64,000 bases of DNA from Anabaena lutea FACHB-196. GTDB taxonomy: Bacteria > Cyanobacteriota > Cyanobacteriia > Cyanobacteriales > Nostocaceae. The position numbers were made by a program, and so were the translations under genes. The notes under the pieces were generated by a model. It worked only from the letters and a program-made list of their open reading frames with translations, did no database searches and was not told the DNA's origin. Of this stretch, positions 1 to 9,462 are shown in pieces; the first letter of the stretch is position 1; the number at the start of each line of letters is the position of its first letter. The stretch spans positions 111,058 through 175,057 of the forward strand of contig NZ_JACJST010000012.1 in the NCBI RefSeq assembly GCF_014698305.1. The letters run 5' to 3'.

Positions 1-2
1 CA

Positions 3-137
3 CCTCTGTTGATAACCACAAAGCTAGTTAATGCCTTTGGTTTATCAGCTGTGCTGTTGGGAATGAGCTTGGTTGTGGCTGCCGTCGGTGTCTGGGCTTG
101 GCAAAATACCCGGCGGGTATTGCAAGATGTGATTTAA
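3..137 (+). CDS. C-terminal end of a membrane protein (partial)
   Basis: Frame 3 is open from the window edge to a TAA at 135-137 and gives 44 residues. A hydrophobic run (GLSAVLLGMSLVVAAVGVWA) is followed by a short basic tail ending NTRRVLQDVI. This looks like the last transmembrane helix and cytoplasmic tail of a polytopic membrane protein such as a transporter, but the family cannot be named from so little. The gene begins outside the window. It lies on the same strand as ilvB with about 145 bases between, so read-through is possible but not shown. Confidence 0.55.
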   Translation, partial: PLLITTKLVNAFGLSAVLLGMSLVVAAVGVWAWQNTRRVLQDVI

Positions 138-282
138 AAATTGTAAAATCATAGCCCAAAGATATTGTATGTCTATGCTAGTAAATGGAAATTATCTAAG
201 CATTTGCTGGAATTTTTCAATTAAAATGAAGTTATAAATACAGAATCTAGGGCTTAAGTTTAGTTATATTTTGAGGTTAACC

Positions 283-2199
283 GTGCGTTCACAAAGTGTC
301 TCCGCAGGAGAATCCCCTTCTCAAATCAGTATCTCACAATCGGCAAATCACAAGCAATCTCCTATCTCTAATTCGTCAGTTGTCCCCCCCAAACGTGAAT
401 CTGGCGGTTTTGCATTGCTAGATAGTCTCGTCCGTCATGGGGTTGAGTATATTTTTGGTTATCCCGGTGGGGCAATTCTGCCGATTTATGATGACCTGTA
501 TAAAGTAGAAGAAACTGGCAGAATTAAACATATCTTGGTTAGACACGAACAAGGCGCTTCCCATGCAGCTGACGGCTACGCCCGTGCTACTGGTAAGGTG
601 GGAGTGTGCTTTGGGACTTCTGGCCCAGGGGCAACCAATTTAGTCACAGGTATCGCTACAGCCTACATGGATTCTATTCCCATGATTGTGGTGACAGGAC
701 AAGTACCACGGGCTTCGATTGGTACAGATGCCTTCCAAGAAACAGATATTTACGGTATTACTTTGCCCATTGTCAAGCATTCTTATGTAGTGCGTGACCC
801 TAAAGATATGGCGCGGATTGTGGCGGAAGCGTTTCACATTGCCAGCACTGGTAGACCGGGGCCTGTTTTGATAGATGTTCCTAAAGATGTGGCTTTGGAA
901 GAATTTGACTATGTACCTGTAGAACCAGGTTCGGTCAAGTTACCTGGATATCGTCCCACTGTGAAGGGAAATCCCAGACAAATTAATGCGGCAATTCAGT
1001 TGATTCGAGAAAGTCGCCGTCCGTTGTTGTATGTTGGTGGAGGTGCGATCGCAGCGAATGCCCACGCAGAAGTCAAACAACTGGCAGAATTATTTAATAT
1101 CCCTGTCACTACAACCTTAATGGGTATCGGTGCATTTGATGAACATCATCCCCTCTCCTTGGGAATGTTGGGAATGCACGGTACTGCTTACGCTAACTTT
1201 GCGGTGACAGATTGTGATTTGCTGATTTGTATTGGTGCCAGATTTGATGACCGGGTGACAGGTAAGTTAGATGAATTTGCTTCCCATGCTAAAGTCATTC
1301 ATATCGATATTGACCCAGCTGAAGTAGGTAAAAACCGTGTTCCCGAAGTTCCTATTGTCGGTGATGTCAAAAACGTTTTAACAGATTTGTTGCGTCGATG
1401 TCAAAACTCAACTAATAAAACTCCTCCTTACCAAAATCAAGAATGGTTAAACTTAATTAACCGTTGGAAACAAGATTACCCTTTGGTAGTACCTCATTAT
1501 CCTGATAGCATTTCCCCCCAAGAGGTAATTATCGAAGTTGGTCGTCAAGCACCCCACGCTTTCTACACCACAGATGTCGGACAACATCAAATGTGGGCGG
1601 CACAATTCCTCAAGAATGGCCCCAGACGCTGGATTTCTAGTGCTGGTTTAGGAACAATGGGTTTTGGTGTTCCTGCCGCGATGGGTGTAAAAGTAGCGTT
1701 CCCTGATGAAGAAGTTATCTGTATCAGCGGTGATGCCAGTTTCCAAATGTGTTTACAGGAATTGGGGACTTTAGCACAGTATGGCATAAATGTCAAGACT
1801 GTGATTTTAAATAATGGCTGGCAGGGAATGGTGCGTCAATGGCAAGAAGCCTTCTATGGTGAGCGTTATTCTTGCTCAAATATGGAAGTAGGGATGCCAG
1901 ACATTGAACTTTTGGCTAAAGCCTATGGTATCAAGGGCATGGTGATTAGTAACCGAGACGAGTTACAAGATAAAATTGCCGAAATGTTGGCACATAACGG
2001 GCCAGTGATTGTCAATGTCCAAGTTACCAGAGATGAAAACTGCTATCCTATGGTCGCTCCTGGTAAGAGTAACGCGCAAATGATTGGTTTGCCTAAGCAA
2101 CAACCGAAAATTGCCGTTGAGCCAGTTTATTGTAGCCACTGTAATACGGAAAACCTACCTAGTCACAATTTCTGTTCTGAGTGTGGAACCAAGTTGTAA
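283..2199 (+). CDS. ilvB: Acetolactate synthase large (catalytic) subunit
   Basis: This ThDP- and FAD-dependent enzyme condenses pyruvate to 2-acetolactate (or with 2-oxobutyrate to acetohydroxybutyrate), the first common step of valine, leucine and isoleucine synthesis. The N-terminal ThDP domain has the catalytic Glu in [20 protein letters not shown] central FAD-type domain follows, and the C-terminal ThDP domain carries [14 protein letters not shown] and the [12 protein letters not shown] stretch that ends the diphosphate/Mg site. I chose GTG at 283 because GAGG (273-276) sits six bases upstream; TTG at 271 would add four residues. An unusual tail of about 25 residues ends in CxxC-x10-CxxC, a zinc ribbon. 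The regulatory subunit (ilvH/ilvN) is not in the window. Confidence 0.96.
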   Translation: MRSQSVSAGESPSQISISQSANHKQSPISNSSVVPPKRESGGFALLDSLVRHGVEYIFGYPGGAILPIYDDLYKVEETGRIKHILVRHEQGASHAADGYARATGKVGVCFGTSGPGATNLVTGIATAYMDSIPMIVVTGQVPRASIGTDAFQETDIYGITLPIVKHSYVVRDPKDMARIVAEAFHIASTGRPGPVLIDVPKDVALEEFDYVPVEPGSVKLPGYRPTVKGNPRQINAAIQLIRESRRPLLYVGGGAIAANAHAEVKQLAELFNIPVTTTLMGIGAFDEHHPLSLGMLGMHGTAYANFAVTDCDLLICIGARFDDRVTGKLDEFASHAKVIHIDIDPAEVGKNRVPEVPIVGDVKNVLTDLLRRCQNSTNKTPPYQNQEWLNLINRWKQDYPLVVPHYPDSISPQEVIIEVGRQAPHAFYTTDVGQHQMWAAQFLKNGPRRWISSAGLGTMGFGVPAAMGVKVAFPDEEVICISGDASFQMCLQELGTLAQYGINVKTVILNNGWQGMVRQWQEAFYGERYSCSNMEVGMPDIELLAKAYGIKGMVISNRDELQDKIAEMLAHNGPVIVNVQVTRDENCYPMVAPGKSNAQMIGLPKQQPKIAVEPVYCSHCNTENLPSHNFCSECGTKL

Positions 2200-2248
2200 T
2201 TAGATTCTTAAGGGTTATGAAAATGATTTTCAATGATGTCTAAACCCT

Positions 2249-2278
2249 TGTAGAGACGTTCCATGGAACGTCTCTACA
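2249..2278. terminator. Perfect 30-bp palindrome downstream of ilvB
   Basis: The sequence from 2249 to 2278 is its own reverse complement, centred on TTCCATGGAA with arms GTAGAGACG/CGTCTCTAC. It would form a strong hairpin 50 bases after the ilvB stop. There is no clear T tract, so its role as a terminator is inferred; as I recall, near-identical palindromes are scattered through Nostocales genomes, so it may be a mobile-type repeat that also ends transcripts. Confidence 0.55.
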
Positions 2279-2399
2279 TCTAAATTCATAATTGGTTTCA
2301 CTAACGCCGGATATAAACCTCGCCCAATTTGAAACCTATAGTTTTTTCTATAGGGAAAACTCAAATTTTCAAGATAGATGATGGGATGAAATCCATTAA

Positions 2400-2450
2400 T
2401 TTATCTGTCTTTATCCGCGTTTATCTGCGTGCATCCGCGTTTAACTATTT
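2400..2450. repeat. Short degenerate tandem repeat in the ilvB-dac spacer
   Basis: Irregular copies of a unit like TTTATCTGCG / CATCCGCGTTTA occur here, and a related stretch in reverse orientation is at about 41519-41540. The rest of the 2200-2571 spacer holds the palindrome at 2249-2278 and AT-rich sequence with no visible gene. Confidence 0.4.
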
Positions 2451-2571
2451 TATGCAGCTTCATATTAATCTAAATCTAGTATAACGCACCAAATCATTGA
2501 TAATATCTGCATTTTGGAGATGTCTAATTGTTTTGCACTATCCATCTGTCATAATCATTTTTAAAATTGGT

Positions 2572-4044
2572 ATGAATATGATTGGCAGAAAAATTTCTAT
2601 TAGCATGATTTTACTATTTCTCGGTATCCAAGTTGGAGTTACTCAAGAAATAGCGCAAGCACAAACCTCAGTTGCACAAGCAAATACTACAAAATCAACT
2701 TGTCCTGCTCAATTACCCTCATCTGTAGATGCTATTATCAATCTCCCTCAATTTAGTCGTATGCGCTGGGGAATTTTGGTAAAACCCTTATCATCTGGGC
2801 AATCTCTTTACAATCGAGATGCTGAAAAATACTTTATTCCTGCTTCTAATACTAAACTATTCACAACAGCAGCTGCATTACAGAAATTGGGGGCAAATTT
2901 TCGCATTCGTACCTCTGTTTATCAAGATGGTGAAGGTATTGTGCGTGTTGTTGGTAGGGGAGATCCTAGCTTAAAAGATGCTCAACTAACAGTATTAGCA
3001 AAACAGTTATCGCAACAGGGGATTCGGCAAATAAATCAGTTAATTGCTGATGATAGTTATTTTCAAGGAGAAGTTGTAAATTCAAGTTGGCAATGGGAAG
3101 ATGTACAGGCTTATTATGGCGCACCAGTAAATAGTTTAATTTTAAATGAGAATGCTTCCGTCTTAAAATTTGTCCCGCAAACTATAGGTAAGCCACTGAA
3201 ACTTAATTGGGCTGAACCTACGGAAGGATATTGGTGGAGAATTGAAAATAATACTGTAACTACTTCAGAAAATGAACCAAGTTTTGTGGAAGTAAGCCGT
3301 GATTTAAAAGGACAAATATTAAGGATTCAAGGACAATTAGCTGTAAATTCTCAACCAGAAATAACGGCTTTAGCTATTTTTGATCCAGTTGAAAATTTCT
3401 TAAGACATTTTCGGCAAAGTTTAGGAAGAGAAAAAATTTCTGTACAACAAACCTCTAGCAGTAATGGTGGTAAGAATGAACAAGAAATAGCAGTAATTGA
3501 ATCTGCACCTTTATCTGATTTGATGGTAGAGACAAATGTCAATAGTAATAATTTATTTGCTGAAGCTTTACTCAGGATATTAGGTAGTAAACAACCATTA
3601 GCAAAAAATCAACGTACTGCTGATGCAGGGCTACAAGTTTTAAAGACTACTTTAACTGAATTGGGAATTGAGCCAACAAATTATATTTTAGTCGATGGTT
3701 CTGGATTATCTCGCAAAAATTTAATTAGTCCAGAAGCTTTGGTGCAACTTTTGCAGGTAATGGGTAAATCATCTCAAGCTGAAGTTTTTCGTGCTTCTTT
3801 ACCTGTTGCAGGTATTAGCGGAACTTTAAAAAACCGCTTTCGCAACACATTAGCGGAGAGAATTGTACAAGCAAAAACAGGGACAATGACTGGTGTAGTT
3901 TCCTTATCTGGATATATTAATGCACCTAATTATGAGCCTTTAGTTTTCAGTATTATGGTGAACCAATCTGAACAGCCGGCAAGTGTCGTCAGGAAAGCTA
4001 TGGATGACATTGTAGTTTTATTATCACAGTTGCAGCGTTGTTGA
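2572..4044 (+). CDS. dacB: D-alanyl-D-alanine carboxypeptidase/endopeptidase, PBP4 (S13) family
   Basis: This periplasmic penicillin-binding protein trims or cleaves peptidoglycan peptides. From the chosen start it has 490 residues: a hydrophobic leader of about 30 residues, then the acylation motif SNTK at residues 92-95 (SxxK), SNN near residue 325 and KTG near 435. These three motifs with a large insert between the first two are diagnostic of the PBP4/S13 family. An upstream ATG-like start at 2497 would put 25 hydrophobic residues before the real leader, so I preferred ATG 2572 (2578 also possible). It is a single gene between two repeat-rich spacers. Confidence 0.9.
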   Translation: MNMIGRKISISMILLFLGIQVGVTQEIAQAQTSVAQANTTKSTCPAQLPSSVDAIINLPQFSRMRWGILVKPLSSGQSLYNRDAEKYFIPASNTKLFTTAAALQKLGANFRIRTSVYQDGEGIVRVVGRGDPSLKDAQLTVLAKQLSQQGIRQINQLIADDSYFQGEVVNSSWQWEDVQAYYGAPVNSLILNENASVLKFVPQTIGKPLKLNWAEPTEGYWWRIENNTVTTSENEPSFVEVSRDLKGQILRIQGQLAVNSQPEITALAIFDPVENFLRHFRQSLGREKISVQQTSSSNGGKNEQEIAVIESAPLSDLMVETNVNSNNLFAEALLRILGSKQPLAKNQRTADAGLQVLKTTLTELGIEPTNYILVDGSGLSRKNLISPEALVQLLQVMGKSSQAEVFRASLPVAGISGTLKNRFRNTLAERIVQAKTGTMTGVVSLSGYINAPNYEPLVFSIMVNQSEQPASVVRKAMDDIVVLLSQLQRC

Positions 4045-4093
4045 TACAGCAGAATTCAGGATTCATATCGTGTCCGTTAAATACTTAATCATT

Positions 4094-4191
4094 ATATAGG
4101 ACTACTATTTGATTTTTGAAATACACGTAGGGTGGGCATTGCCCACCTTGTCATGGTTTTTGTGGGCGTTGCCCATTCTACAAATACTTAG
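4094..4191 (+). repeat. Dispersed repeat, copy A (inverted relative to 7191-7284)
   Basis: A stretch of about 98 bases contains GGGTGGGCATTGCCCACC and GTGGGCGTTGCCCA, each a small self-complementary hairpin. The whole unit recurs in reverse complement at 7191-7284, and a shorter relative lies at 52184-52250. It occupies most of the spacer after the carboxypeptidase gene, where it could also end transcription. Confidence 0.75.
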
Positions 4192-4293
4192 ATTTATTCA
4201 AGAACCTAATCGGATTCCTATATCTGACGCTTTTACGCGGAGAGATTTTTGATAAGCAATGATCAGGACTGCAATTTGCTGTATTATGATTAG

Positions 4294-5079
4294 CTATTTC
4301 TTAATTAAATTCTGAATTGAACGTAAATCGTAATCTAATATTTTTCCAGTAGTTAAAAGTTGATATCCAGCGATAAATAAAGCAAATGAACCGATAACTA
4401 CTAATAGGTTTACAGACGCGAATACATTACTAGTGAAAAATATTACACCAATTCCCAAGGCAAGTAACAGCCAGCCTAAAGAATGATTTATCCGCTTTTG
4501 AAAAAGAATATAAACTCCTGCCATACAAACTATAATCCCAGGAAAACGCACAAAAAAGCCAACTCGGATATTAGCTGTTAAAATTACAACTCCTGCAACC
4601 ATTAAAGCTATACCAATTAGCTTATTGGTTTTATCGGAAGTAGTTGGTATACTTCTGTTAGGAATTTGCGGCTGAAGTGATGTGGGACTGGAGTTAGCAA
4701 TAATATCTGATTGCTGATTTTGTTGATATTGAAATACAAAGGTGATGGCGTTTCCTTGTCCCAGACTGATTTGATCTCCTATATTTAATTGATAGGGAGT
4801 TTTTGCTTCTAGCTTAGTATTATTTAAAAATGTACCGTTGGAACTTCCTAAATCTTCAAGAAAGTAAATACCACTTGTTACTTGAATTTGTGCATGAATG
4901 CGAGAAGCTATATCTGCATTTGGCAACTGAGAAACATCAATATCCGGTAAACTTTTTTCATTGGGCTTACCAATAAGAATTACAGTTAGATTGGGCGGTA
5001 ACTCAAAAGATGTGTTGGTTTGAAGATGAAATAGTTCTAAATTAAATCCTATATTGTTGGCGATATTTATATTTTGCAT
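4294..5079 (-). CDS. FHA-domain membrane protein
   Basis: The protein has 261 residues. Residues about 28-105 form a forkhead-associated domain, a phosphothreonine-reading fold, with SRIHAQI and the loop DLGSSNGTFLNN that are its conserved core. A Gln/Ser-rich linker follows (about 110-150), then four hydrophobic segments between residues 150 and 245, so the FHA domain sits at the cytoplasmic face of the membrane. The partner is probably a substrate of one of the many cyanobacterial Ser/Thr kinases; this is inferred, and no kinase is adjacent. It is followed on the same strand upstream by the NurA-type gene (95 bases between), so the two may share a transcript. Confidence 0.8.
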   Translation of the reverse strand: MQNINIANNIGFNLELFHLQTNTSFELPPNLTVILIGKPNEKSLPDIDVSQLPNADIASRIHAQIQVTSGIYFLEDLGSSNGTFLNNTKLEAKTPYQLNIGDQISLGQGNAITFVFQYQQNQQSDIIANSSPTSLQPQIPNRSIPTTSDKTNKLIGIALMVAGVVILTANIRVGFFVRFPGIIVCMAGVYILFQKRINHSLGWLLLALGIGVIFFTSNVFASVNLLVVIGSFALFIAGYQLLTTGKILDYDLRSIQNLIKK

Positions 5080-5174
5080 GGCTGATTCTTTGGTACTATT
5101 TATAAATCATTGAACACTGCTAAATCTATCAAGCATCGGGTGTGAAATTAAGCCAATTTATGAACTGATGATTG

Positions 5175-6350
5175 TTAAGCAATACTTCCCCGTTTTCTAG
5201 CTTCTTTATAGGAAATTCCCACATTTTTGATCCCGGCTTTAATCATTTGTTGTTCCAAAAGGGCAAAGAAACGGGCTTTATCACCACCTCTGACCACAGC
5301 TTGATTATGTGCTTCCGCAATTGCCACAGGATAACCGTATCCTTTTTGCACTTGTGCCAGCATTAATCCTAGGGCTTGGTCAAACATGATAGTATTTTCT
5401 GCTACCCAAGCCGGAATTTCAATCCGGGCAATTTCTGTACCTACATGAACGTAACAAAAATAAATAGTTTGGTCTTCGTATAGTTCTAAAATCCGGTTAT
5501 GACTACGCCATAGGGGGCCACGTTGTCCAGGTAGGAGTTGGGTTGTCCATAGGGTTGTATCTCGCAAAGAATCAAATATTTTACATGGTACATATTCTAA
5601 CTGGTTGGGGCAATGGCTGACACAATCGGGTACTGGGTGGGGACAAGCCAACAACCGTAAAAAGTTCATGGCTTCGATATTGCGAGAGGCGCTAAGATAA
5701 CCCATAATGGGAATTTGGGCTGCCCGCATCTGTTGCCAAGCCTCTAAAATGGGAGGTAAAATGCGATCGCGTGCATCCATCGGCAACTGTTCTAAAAACC
5801 AGTATATTAACGAACCATCTACCATTGCTAAAGCTGGGGCTTCTGTTTTCGCAGCACAAGCCAGTTCTGCTAATACCGTAGTTTCCGAAGCTGTGCGACG
5901 ATGACTCATCCATTCCTCAGTTCTAATTCCCCACTGACGCGACATATATAAATCTTCAGGGCGGTAAAATACCTCCGGCAAACTATCTAGTAAAGGGTGA
6001 CGATTTTGACCATAATGTAAAACAACTCTACCAATATTGAGCAAGTAACAATAAGCAATTTCGTGATGATTAGGTGCTATTTGCGAACCATCGGTAGCGA
6101 TGACAGTATGAACTTTAGGCGGGACAGGGATAGTAATACAGGTGTTTAGGGGTTCAATTGGGGTAGCATTAGCAAAGAGAATGCGATCGCGCCATTTTTC
6201 TTGACGTGCAATTAACTCCTCTTGACACTCAACAGCTTTTTGTAAATGTTGCTGTGCTAACTCCAAACGCTGACGACTCGCAGCTACTTCTGAAGTTAAA
6301 TGCTGGCTAAAACCTTGCATTTGTCCCGATACTTTTGTTAAATCAAGCAT
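5175..6350 (-). CDS. NurA-domain nuclease-like protein
   Basis: The product has 391 residues. An N-terminal coiled-coil (about 5-50, rich in Gln/Glu/Arg) leads into a NurA-type domain opening with VIATDGSQI, where the Asp is the expected first metal ligand, followed by MVDGSLIYWFLE, a second acidic motif typical of NurA. NurA proteins are 5'-3' nucleases that in archaea work with the HerA helicase in DNA-end resection. I chose ATG 6350 (MLDLTKVSG) since the 15 extra residues from an upstream start look non-coding. No HerA-like ATPase is in the window, so its role is uncertain. Confidence 0.8.
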   Translation of the reverse strand: MLDLTKVSGQMQGFSQHLTSEVAASRQRLELAQQHLQKAVECQEELIARQEKWRDRILFANATPIEPLNTCITIPVPPKVHTVIATDGSQIAPNHHEIAYCYLLNIGRVVLHYGQNRHPLLDSLPEVFYRPEDLYMSRQWGIRTEEWMSHRRTASETTVLAELACAAKTEAPALAMVDGSLIYWFLEQLPMDARDRILPPILEAWQQMRAAQIPIMGYLSASRNIEAMNFLRLLACPHPVPDCVSHCPNQLEYVPCKIFDSLRDTTLWTTQLLPGQRGPLWRSHNRILELYEDQTIYFCYVHVGTEIARIEIPAWVAENTIMFDQALGLMLAQVQKGYGYPVAIAEAHNQAVVRGGDKARFFALLEQQMIKAGIKNVGISYKEARKRGSIA

Positions 6351-6502
6351 AATGACTAAGTGTAATTGTGTGAATAAATGTAATATCGTTTTCAATTAAA
6401 GAAGTATCATTAGGGAACCGCGCGGAGAGTTTTTTCGATAAGTCATTAATCGATATGATATATAATTAATAACTGTATTCTAAAAATTGGCAAAATAGTG
6501 TC

Positions 6503-7111
6503 ATGAAAAAATGGAAATTAACAATTACAACTCTCATCTTAGGAACTATATTATATAGCCCGAAAGTGAGTGCTAAAAATTTGCCAAATATTTCCGAATT
6601 TAGAATAAAATCATCACTGTTAGCACAAACTAATCTTAAAGAGGCAGTAGTCTATTTTCATCGTGGACTTAATCGCCATACATCGGGAGATTTAAAAGGG
6701 GCAATTACAGAATATAATCAAGCATTACGCTTGCATCCTAATTTTGCTGAAGTCTATTATAAACGTGGTTTTACCCGCCATAGATTGGGAGATTTAAAAG
6801 GAGCAATTGCAGATTACAGCCAATGCATCAGCATTAATTCTAACTATTCAGGTGTTTACAATCATAGAGCATTAGCTCGCCATGATTTAGGAGATTTAAA
6901 AGGCGCTATTGAAGACTACAACCAAGCATTACTTCTTAATCCTAAATTTCCTGAAGCTCACAAAAATAGGGGAATTACGCGCCATCATTTAGGTGATCAT
7001 CAAGGATCAATTAACGATTTAAAGATAGCAGCTAACTTATTTCAACAACAAAAAAGAATTACAGATTACCAAGAAGTTATTGAGCTAATTCAGAAGATAG
7101 ATCGTAAGTAA
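6503..7111 (+). CDS. Exported tetratricopeptide-repeat protein
   Basis: The protein has 202 residues with a lysine-rich start and hydrophobic core ending SPKVSAKN, a probable Sec signal peptide. Residues about 45-180 hold four TPR units; three contain an almost identical GDLKGAI turn and the fourth GDHQGSI, so the array arose by recent tandem duplication. TPRs bind other proteins; the partner is unknown. The gene diverges from the NurA-type gene (152 bases between starts) and is followed by repeat copy B. Confidence 0.75.
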   Translation: MKKWKLTITTLILGTILYSPKVSAKNLPNISEFRIKSSLLAQTNLKEAVVYFHRGLNRHTSGDLKGAITEYNQALRLHPNFAEVYYKRGFTRHRLGDLKGAIADYSQCISINSNYSGVYNHRALARHDLGDLKGAIEDYNQALLLNPKFPEAHKNRGITRHHLGDHQGSINDLKIAANLFQQQKRITDYQEVIELIQKIDRK

Positions 7112-7190
7112 TTTAGATTGAACTTACACCTACGATCTATAGGAATCCTAAATGATTTCTGATAGCTGGCGTGGCGTAGCCATAAAATAT

Positions 7191-7284
7191 CTAAGTATTG
7201 TAGGCATTGCCCACCAAAACCCGCATATTGTGGGCAATGCACACCCTACGTATATGTTCAAAAATCAAATAGTAACTCTATATA
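7191..7284 (-). repeat. Dispersed repeat, copy B
   Basis: This is the reverse complement of copy A (4094-4191) with scattered differences; both contain CTATTTGATTTTTGAA next to a GTAGGGTG...GGGCATTGCCCAC hairpin. The two copies flank the FHA, NurA and TPR genes in inverted orientation. Confidence 0.75.
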
Positions 7285-7364
7285 ATTTTCCTGAATCCTA
7301 ATTAGAAACTGAAGTAATATATAGCGATTCTAAATGAGCCATGAACACCTATTTTATAGTAGAT

Positions 7365-7433
7365 GTTGGGTTACAACGCGGTTTGGTGATTTATCTGTAA
7401 GCGTTATAAGTTAATTACCGCATCTAACCCAAC
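7365..7433. terminator. Stem-loop between convergent TPR and HAD genes
   Basis: GTTGGGTTA (7365-7373) pairs with TAACCCAAC (7425-7433) around a 51-base loop. It lies between two convergent genes, a place where a bidirectional terminator is expected, but it lacks a T tract and resembles a widespread cyanobacterial TAACCCAAC repeat. Confidence 0.45.
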
Positions 7434-7483
7434 CTACAAGATGTTCACAACCTCTGCAAGGATTGCTATATCTCTCCAGTCAA

Positions 7484-8269
7484 TTACAACCAAGTTGAAA
7501 AATCGTGAGCAAAATGAGAAAGTGATATTAGCTGAATTCGTGGATCATTTTTTCCTGCTTCCCGTTCAGGTTGAGTATTATAACCCCAATCTGCGAGGAA
7601 AAGTTTGACATGATCTAAGTCAGATTGCTGTTGGACTAATTGTAATGTTTTCAGCCTATCTTCAACAAACCATAAACTCACAGTTTGGGTATTTGCTTTC
7701 TTGATTAGTTCTCGCAAAGTTTCATATTTTGGGCGTTTTACTTCCTTGCCAAAAATCGCATTTGGTGTTAAATCAAGCCCTTCTTGTTGTAACAACTGTT
7801 GGACAAAACGTCCTTCTTTAGTAGTAACGATATATAACTGAACTGCACTCGCAAGAGTTATTTTTAGTCTTTCGATCACACCAGGATAAAATCTATGCAG
7901 ACTTAGCCAACCATCTAAATCTGTTTTAATCCAATCATCTCGCAGATTATCTAATTTTGTAGAAACTTCTTTCGCTTTTAGGTTATCGGCAGCCAAAATT
8001 TGTGGAGTGATACTTGTCCATTCTTGGAGAATTTTATCATCAGAGAATCCAGCAATCAAGGCTTTAATTAAAACAGGCATTTCCCAACCCGTTTCAATTA
8101 CCGGACGTAAGCGATAGAATCTTAAAGCTAAATCATCTGGTGGTGTGTCATTAACCGGCGACCAAATTTGACAGTAGGTACGCCATGCTACCTCAAAATA
8201 TTCAATTAGTCCATCGCAAACCACTCCATCAAAGTCTAAAGCTAAAATCGTGGGACTATTCACTGTCAT
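7484..8269 (-). CDS. HAD-superfamily hydrolase
   Basis: The protein has 261 residues. Motif I, LALDFDGVVCD, begins at residue 9 and supplies the nucleophilic Asp and the acid/base Asp of haloacid dehalogenase-type phosphatases. IVTTKEG (motif II Thr), the conserved Lys in FGKEVKRPKYE and the acidic FVEDR motif follow in order. A helical cap lies between motifs I and II. The substrate cannot be read from sequence; most relatives are small-molecule phosphatases. It converges with the TPR gene and is transcribed alone. Confidence 0.82.
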   Translation of the reverse strand: MTVNSPTILALDFDGVVCDGLIEYFEVAWRTYCQIWSPVNDTPPDDLALRFYRLRPVIETGWEMPVLIKALIAGFSDDKILQEWTSITPQILAADNLKAKEVSTKLDNLRDDWIKTDLDGWLSLHRFYPGVIERLKITLASAVQLYIVTTKEGRFVQQLLQQEGLDLTPNAIFGKEVKRPKYETLRELIKKANTQTVSLWFVEDRLKTLQLVQQQSDLDHVKLFLADWGYNTQPEREAGKNDPRIQLISLSHFAHDFSTWL

Positions 8270-8339
8270 TGTTTTGAGGATGAAAACTGCTATTGTCAGC
8301 TTACCGCACCTTTATATATGGTTATGTAACAATTACAGC

Positions 8340-8367
8340 AGCAGTCAGGAGTCAGAAGTCAGCAGTT
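8340..8367. repeat. Short heptamer repeat (AGTCAGG/AGTCAGA type)
   Basis: Three imperfect copies of a 7-base unit (GTCAGGA, GTCAGAA, GTCAGCA) lie in the spacer upstream of the small secreted-protein gene. The same unit forms a long array at 44076-44183. This matches the STRR class of heptameric repeats known in heterocystous cyanobacteria. Confidence 0.6.
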
Positions 8368-8531
8368 ATAACAGGTGACACTTCTAAATAAATTTTAACC
8401 GCAGTCAAAAGTAGTATGACTAAAACTGTGAAGACAAGGGTATATGAATCTGTGTAAACTTGCTTTTTTATATCTAGACGCTAATACGTAATTACATTAT
8501 GCTTGGAATTAAAGCAAAATTTGGTTCATCT

Positions 8532-8840
8532 ATGAAGACAACTCAGGTATTGAAAATAGCTCTAATTCCCATCATAGCAATACCTACCCTTATATCTATA
8601 TCAAAGACAGCATTAGCAGACTACTTGAGAAGTGAAGGTTTTGGTGGTGAATACCGCTATGAATTATGGTCTACTGATGATGGTAATAATTACTACTTGA
8701 AAATTTGGGATAAAGATGAAGATCCACAAACAGACAAGTCCTCTCAAACAGGAAACTTTAAATCGAGTAGAGAAGCATTAATTCATTTTGATTGTAACTA
8801 CGCTGATAATAGCTTACCAGAGTGTCCAAAAAATAGATAA
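8532..8840 (+). CDS. Small secreted protein of unknown function
   Basis: From ATG 8532 the product has 102 residues. A basic start (MKTTQVLK) and a hydrophobic core ending KTALADY form a good Sec signal peptide; the mature part, about 75 residues, is acidic and rich in Tyr, Trp, Asp and Ser (GGEYRYELWSTDDGNNYYLK) and carries two Cys near the C terminus (FDCNY, PECPK) that could form a disulfide. I do not recognise the family. An upstream ATG (8499) would add 11 residues before the signal peptide. Confidence 0.6.
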   Translation: MKTTQVLKIALIPIIAIPTLISISKTALADYLRSEGFGGEYRYELWSTDDGNNYYLKIWDKDEDPQTDKSSQTGNFKSSREALIHFDCNYADNSLPECPKNR

Positions 8841-8848
8841 TTAGTTTT

Positions 8849-8880
8849 AGATCCTCGACTTCTTGAAGAAATGGGGATCT
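8849..8880. terminator. Hairpin between convergent genes
   Basis: AGATCCTC (8849-8856) pairs with GGGGATCT (8873-8880) with one G-T wobble. It sits nine bases after a stop codon and between convergent genes. A closely similar hairpin is found at 55712-55744 in the same setting, which supports a terminator role. Confidence 0.6.
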
Positions 8881-8955
8881 ATTAAAATTGATATAAAATT
8901 AAGCTAAATTATAAAATATACATTAAGGAATTTTATCTGAATCTAAATATCCAGA

Positions 8956-9462
8956 TTAATCACGTTCATGAATTGATTTACATTCCCAAAACATTCCAGG
9001 ACCCACGGTTAAAATTTGTTCATTTGGCATCAATAATTCCCAATAAGCAAGCCCAGAATCATCTTCTAAATCCGGTTTTAAAACCAGTTGGTAATCACCT
9101 TTAAAGGATAAAGTTAGTTTAAAATTATTACTATCAATTACAAAATCAGTTAGTTTTTTGTTTTCCAATAGACGTAACCTTCTTTTTGTAGCATACATAG
9201 GATCTTTGAAATATGAGCTAAAGAACATTGGATGTACTTTTCTTAAATCAAAATTTGTTGCCCTAGTGCTAAGTTGCCAAGTTCCTTTGCGTAAATCTTT
9301 TAATTTAGGATGATTGTAGGGAGTCATTTCACCAAAATCTAAAAGTAATTCATCACCATAACTAAATCTAACTTGATGGCAAGTTTCTCCTATAATTTTT
9401 TGAGTAATTTCATTTAGATTTGGTTGAGAATTAGAAATTTCTATATTAGTATTCATAATCAA
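8956..9462 (-). CDS. Unknown protein, possible immunity-like partner of the 65-aa gene
   Basis: The protein has 168 residues, no signal peptide and no membrane segment. It is an alternating beta-rich protein with RFSYGDELLLDFGEM, followed by a basic stretch (YATKRRLRLLE) and a C-terminal AYWELLMPNEQILTVGPG segment. The overall form, a small acidic cytosolic protein beginning with a GDELLLDFGE-type strand, reminds me of uncharacterised proteins found next to toxins, but this is a resemblance and not a family assignment. Its ATG overlaps the stop of the 65-aa gene by four bases (9459-9462), so the two are translationally coupled. Confidence 0.6.
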   Translation of the reverse strand: MIMNTNIEISNSQPNLNEITQKIIGETCHQVRFSYGDELLLDFGEMTPYNHPKLKDLRKGTWQLSTRATNFDLRKVHPMFFSSYFKDPMYATKRRLRLLENKKLTDFVIDSNNFKLTLSFKGDYQLVLKPDLEDDSGLAYWELLMPNEQILTVGPGMFWECKSIHERD

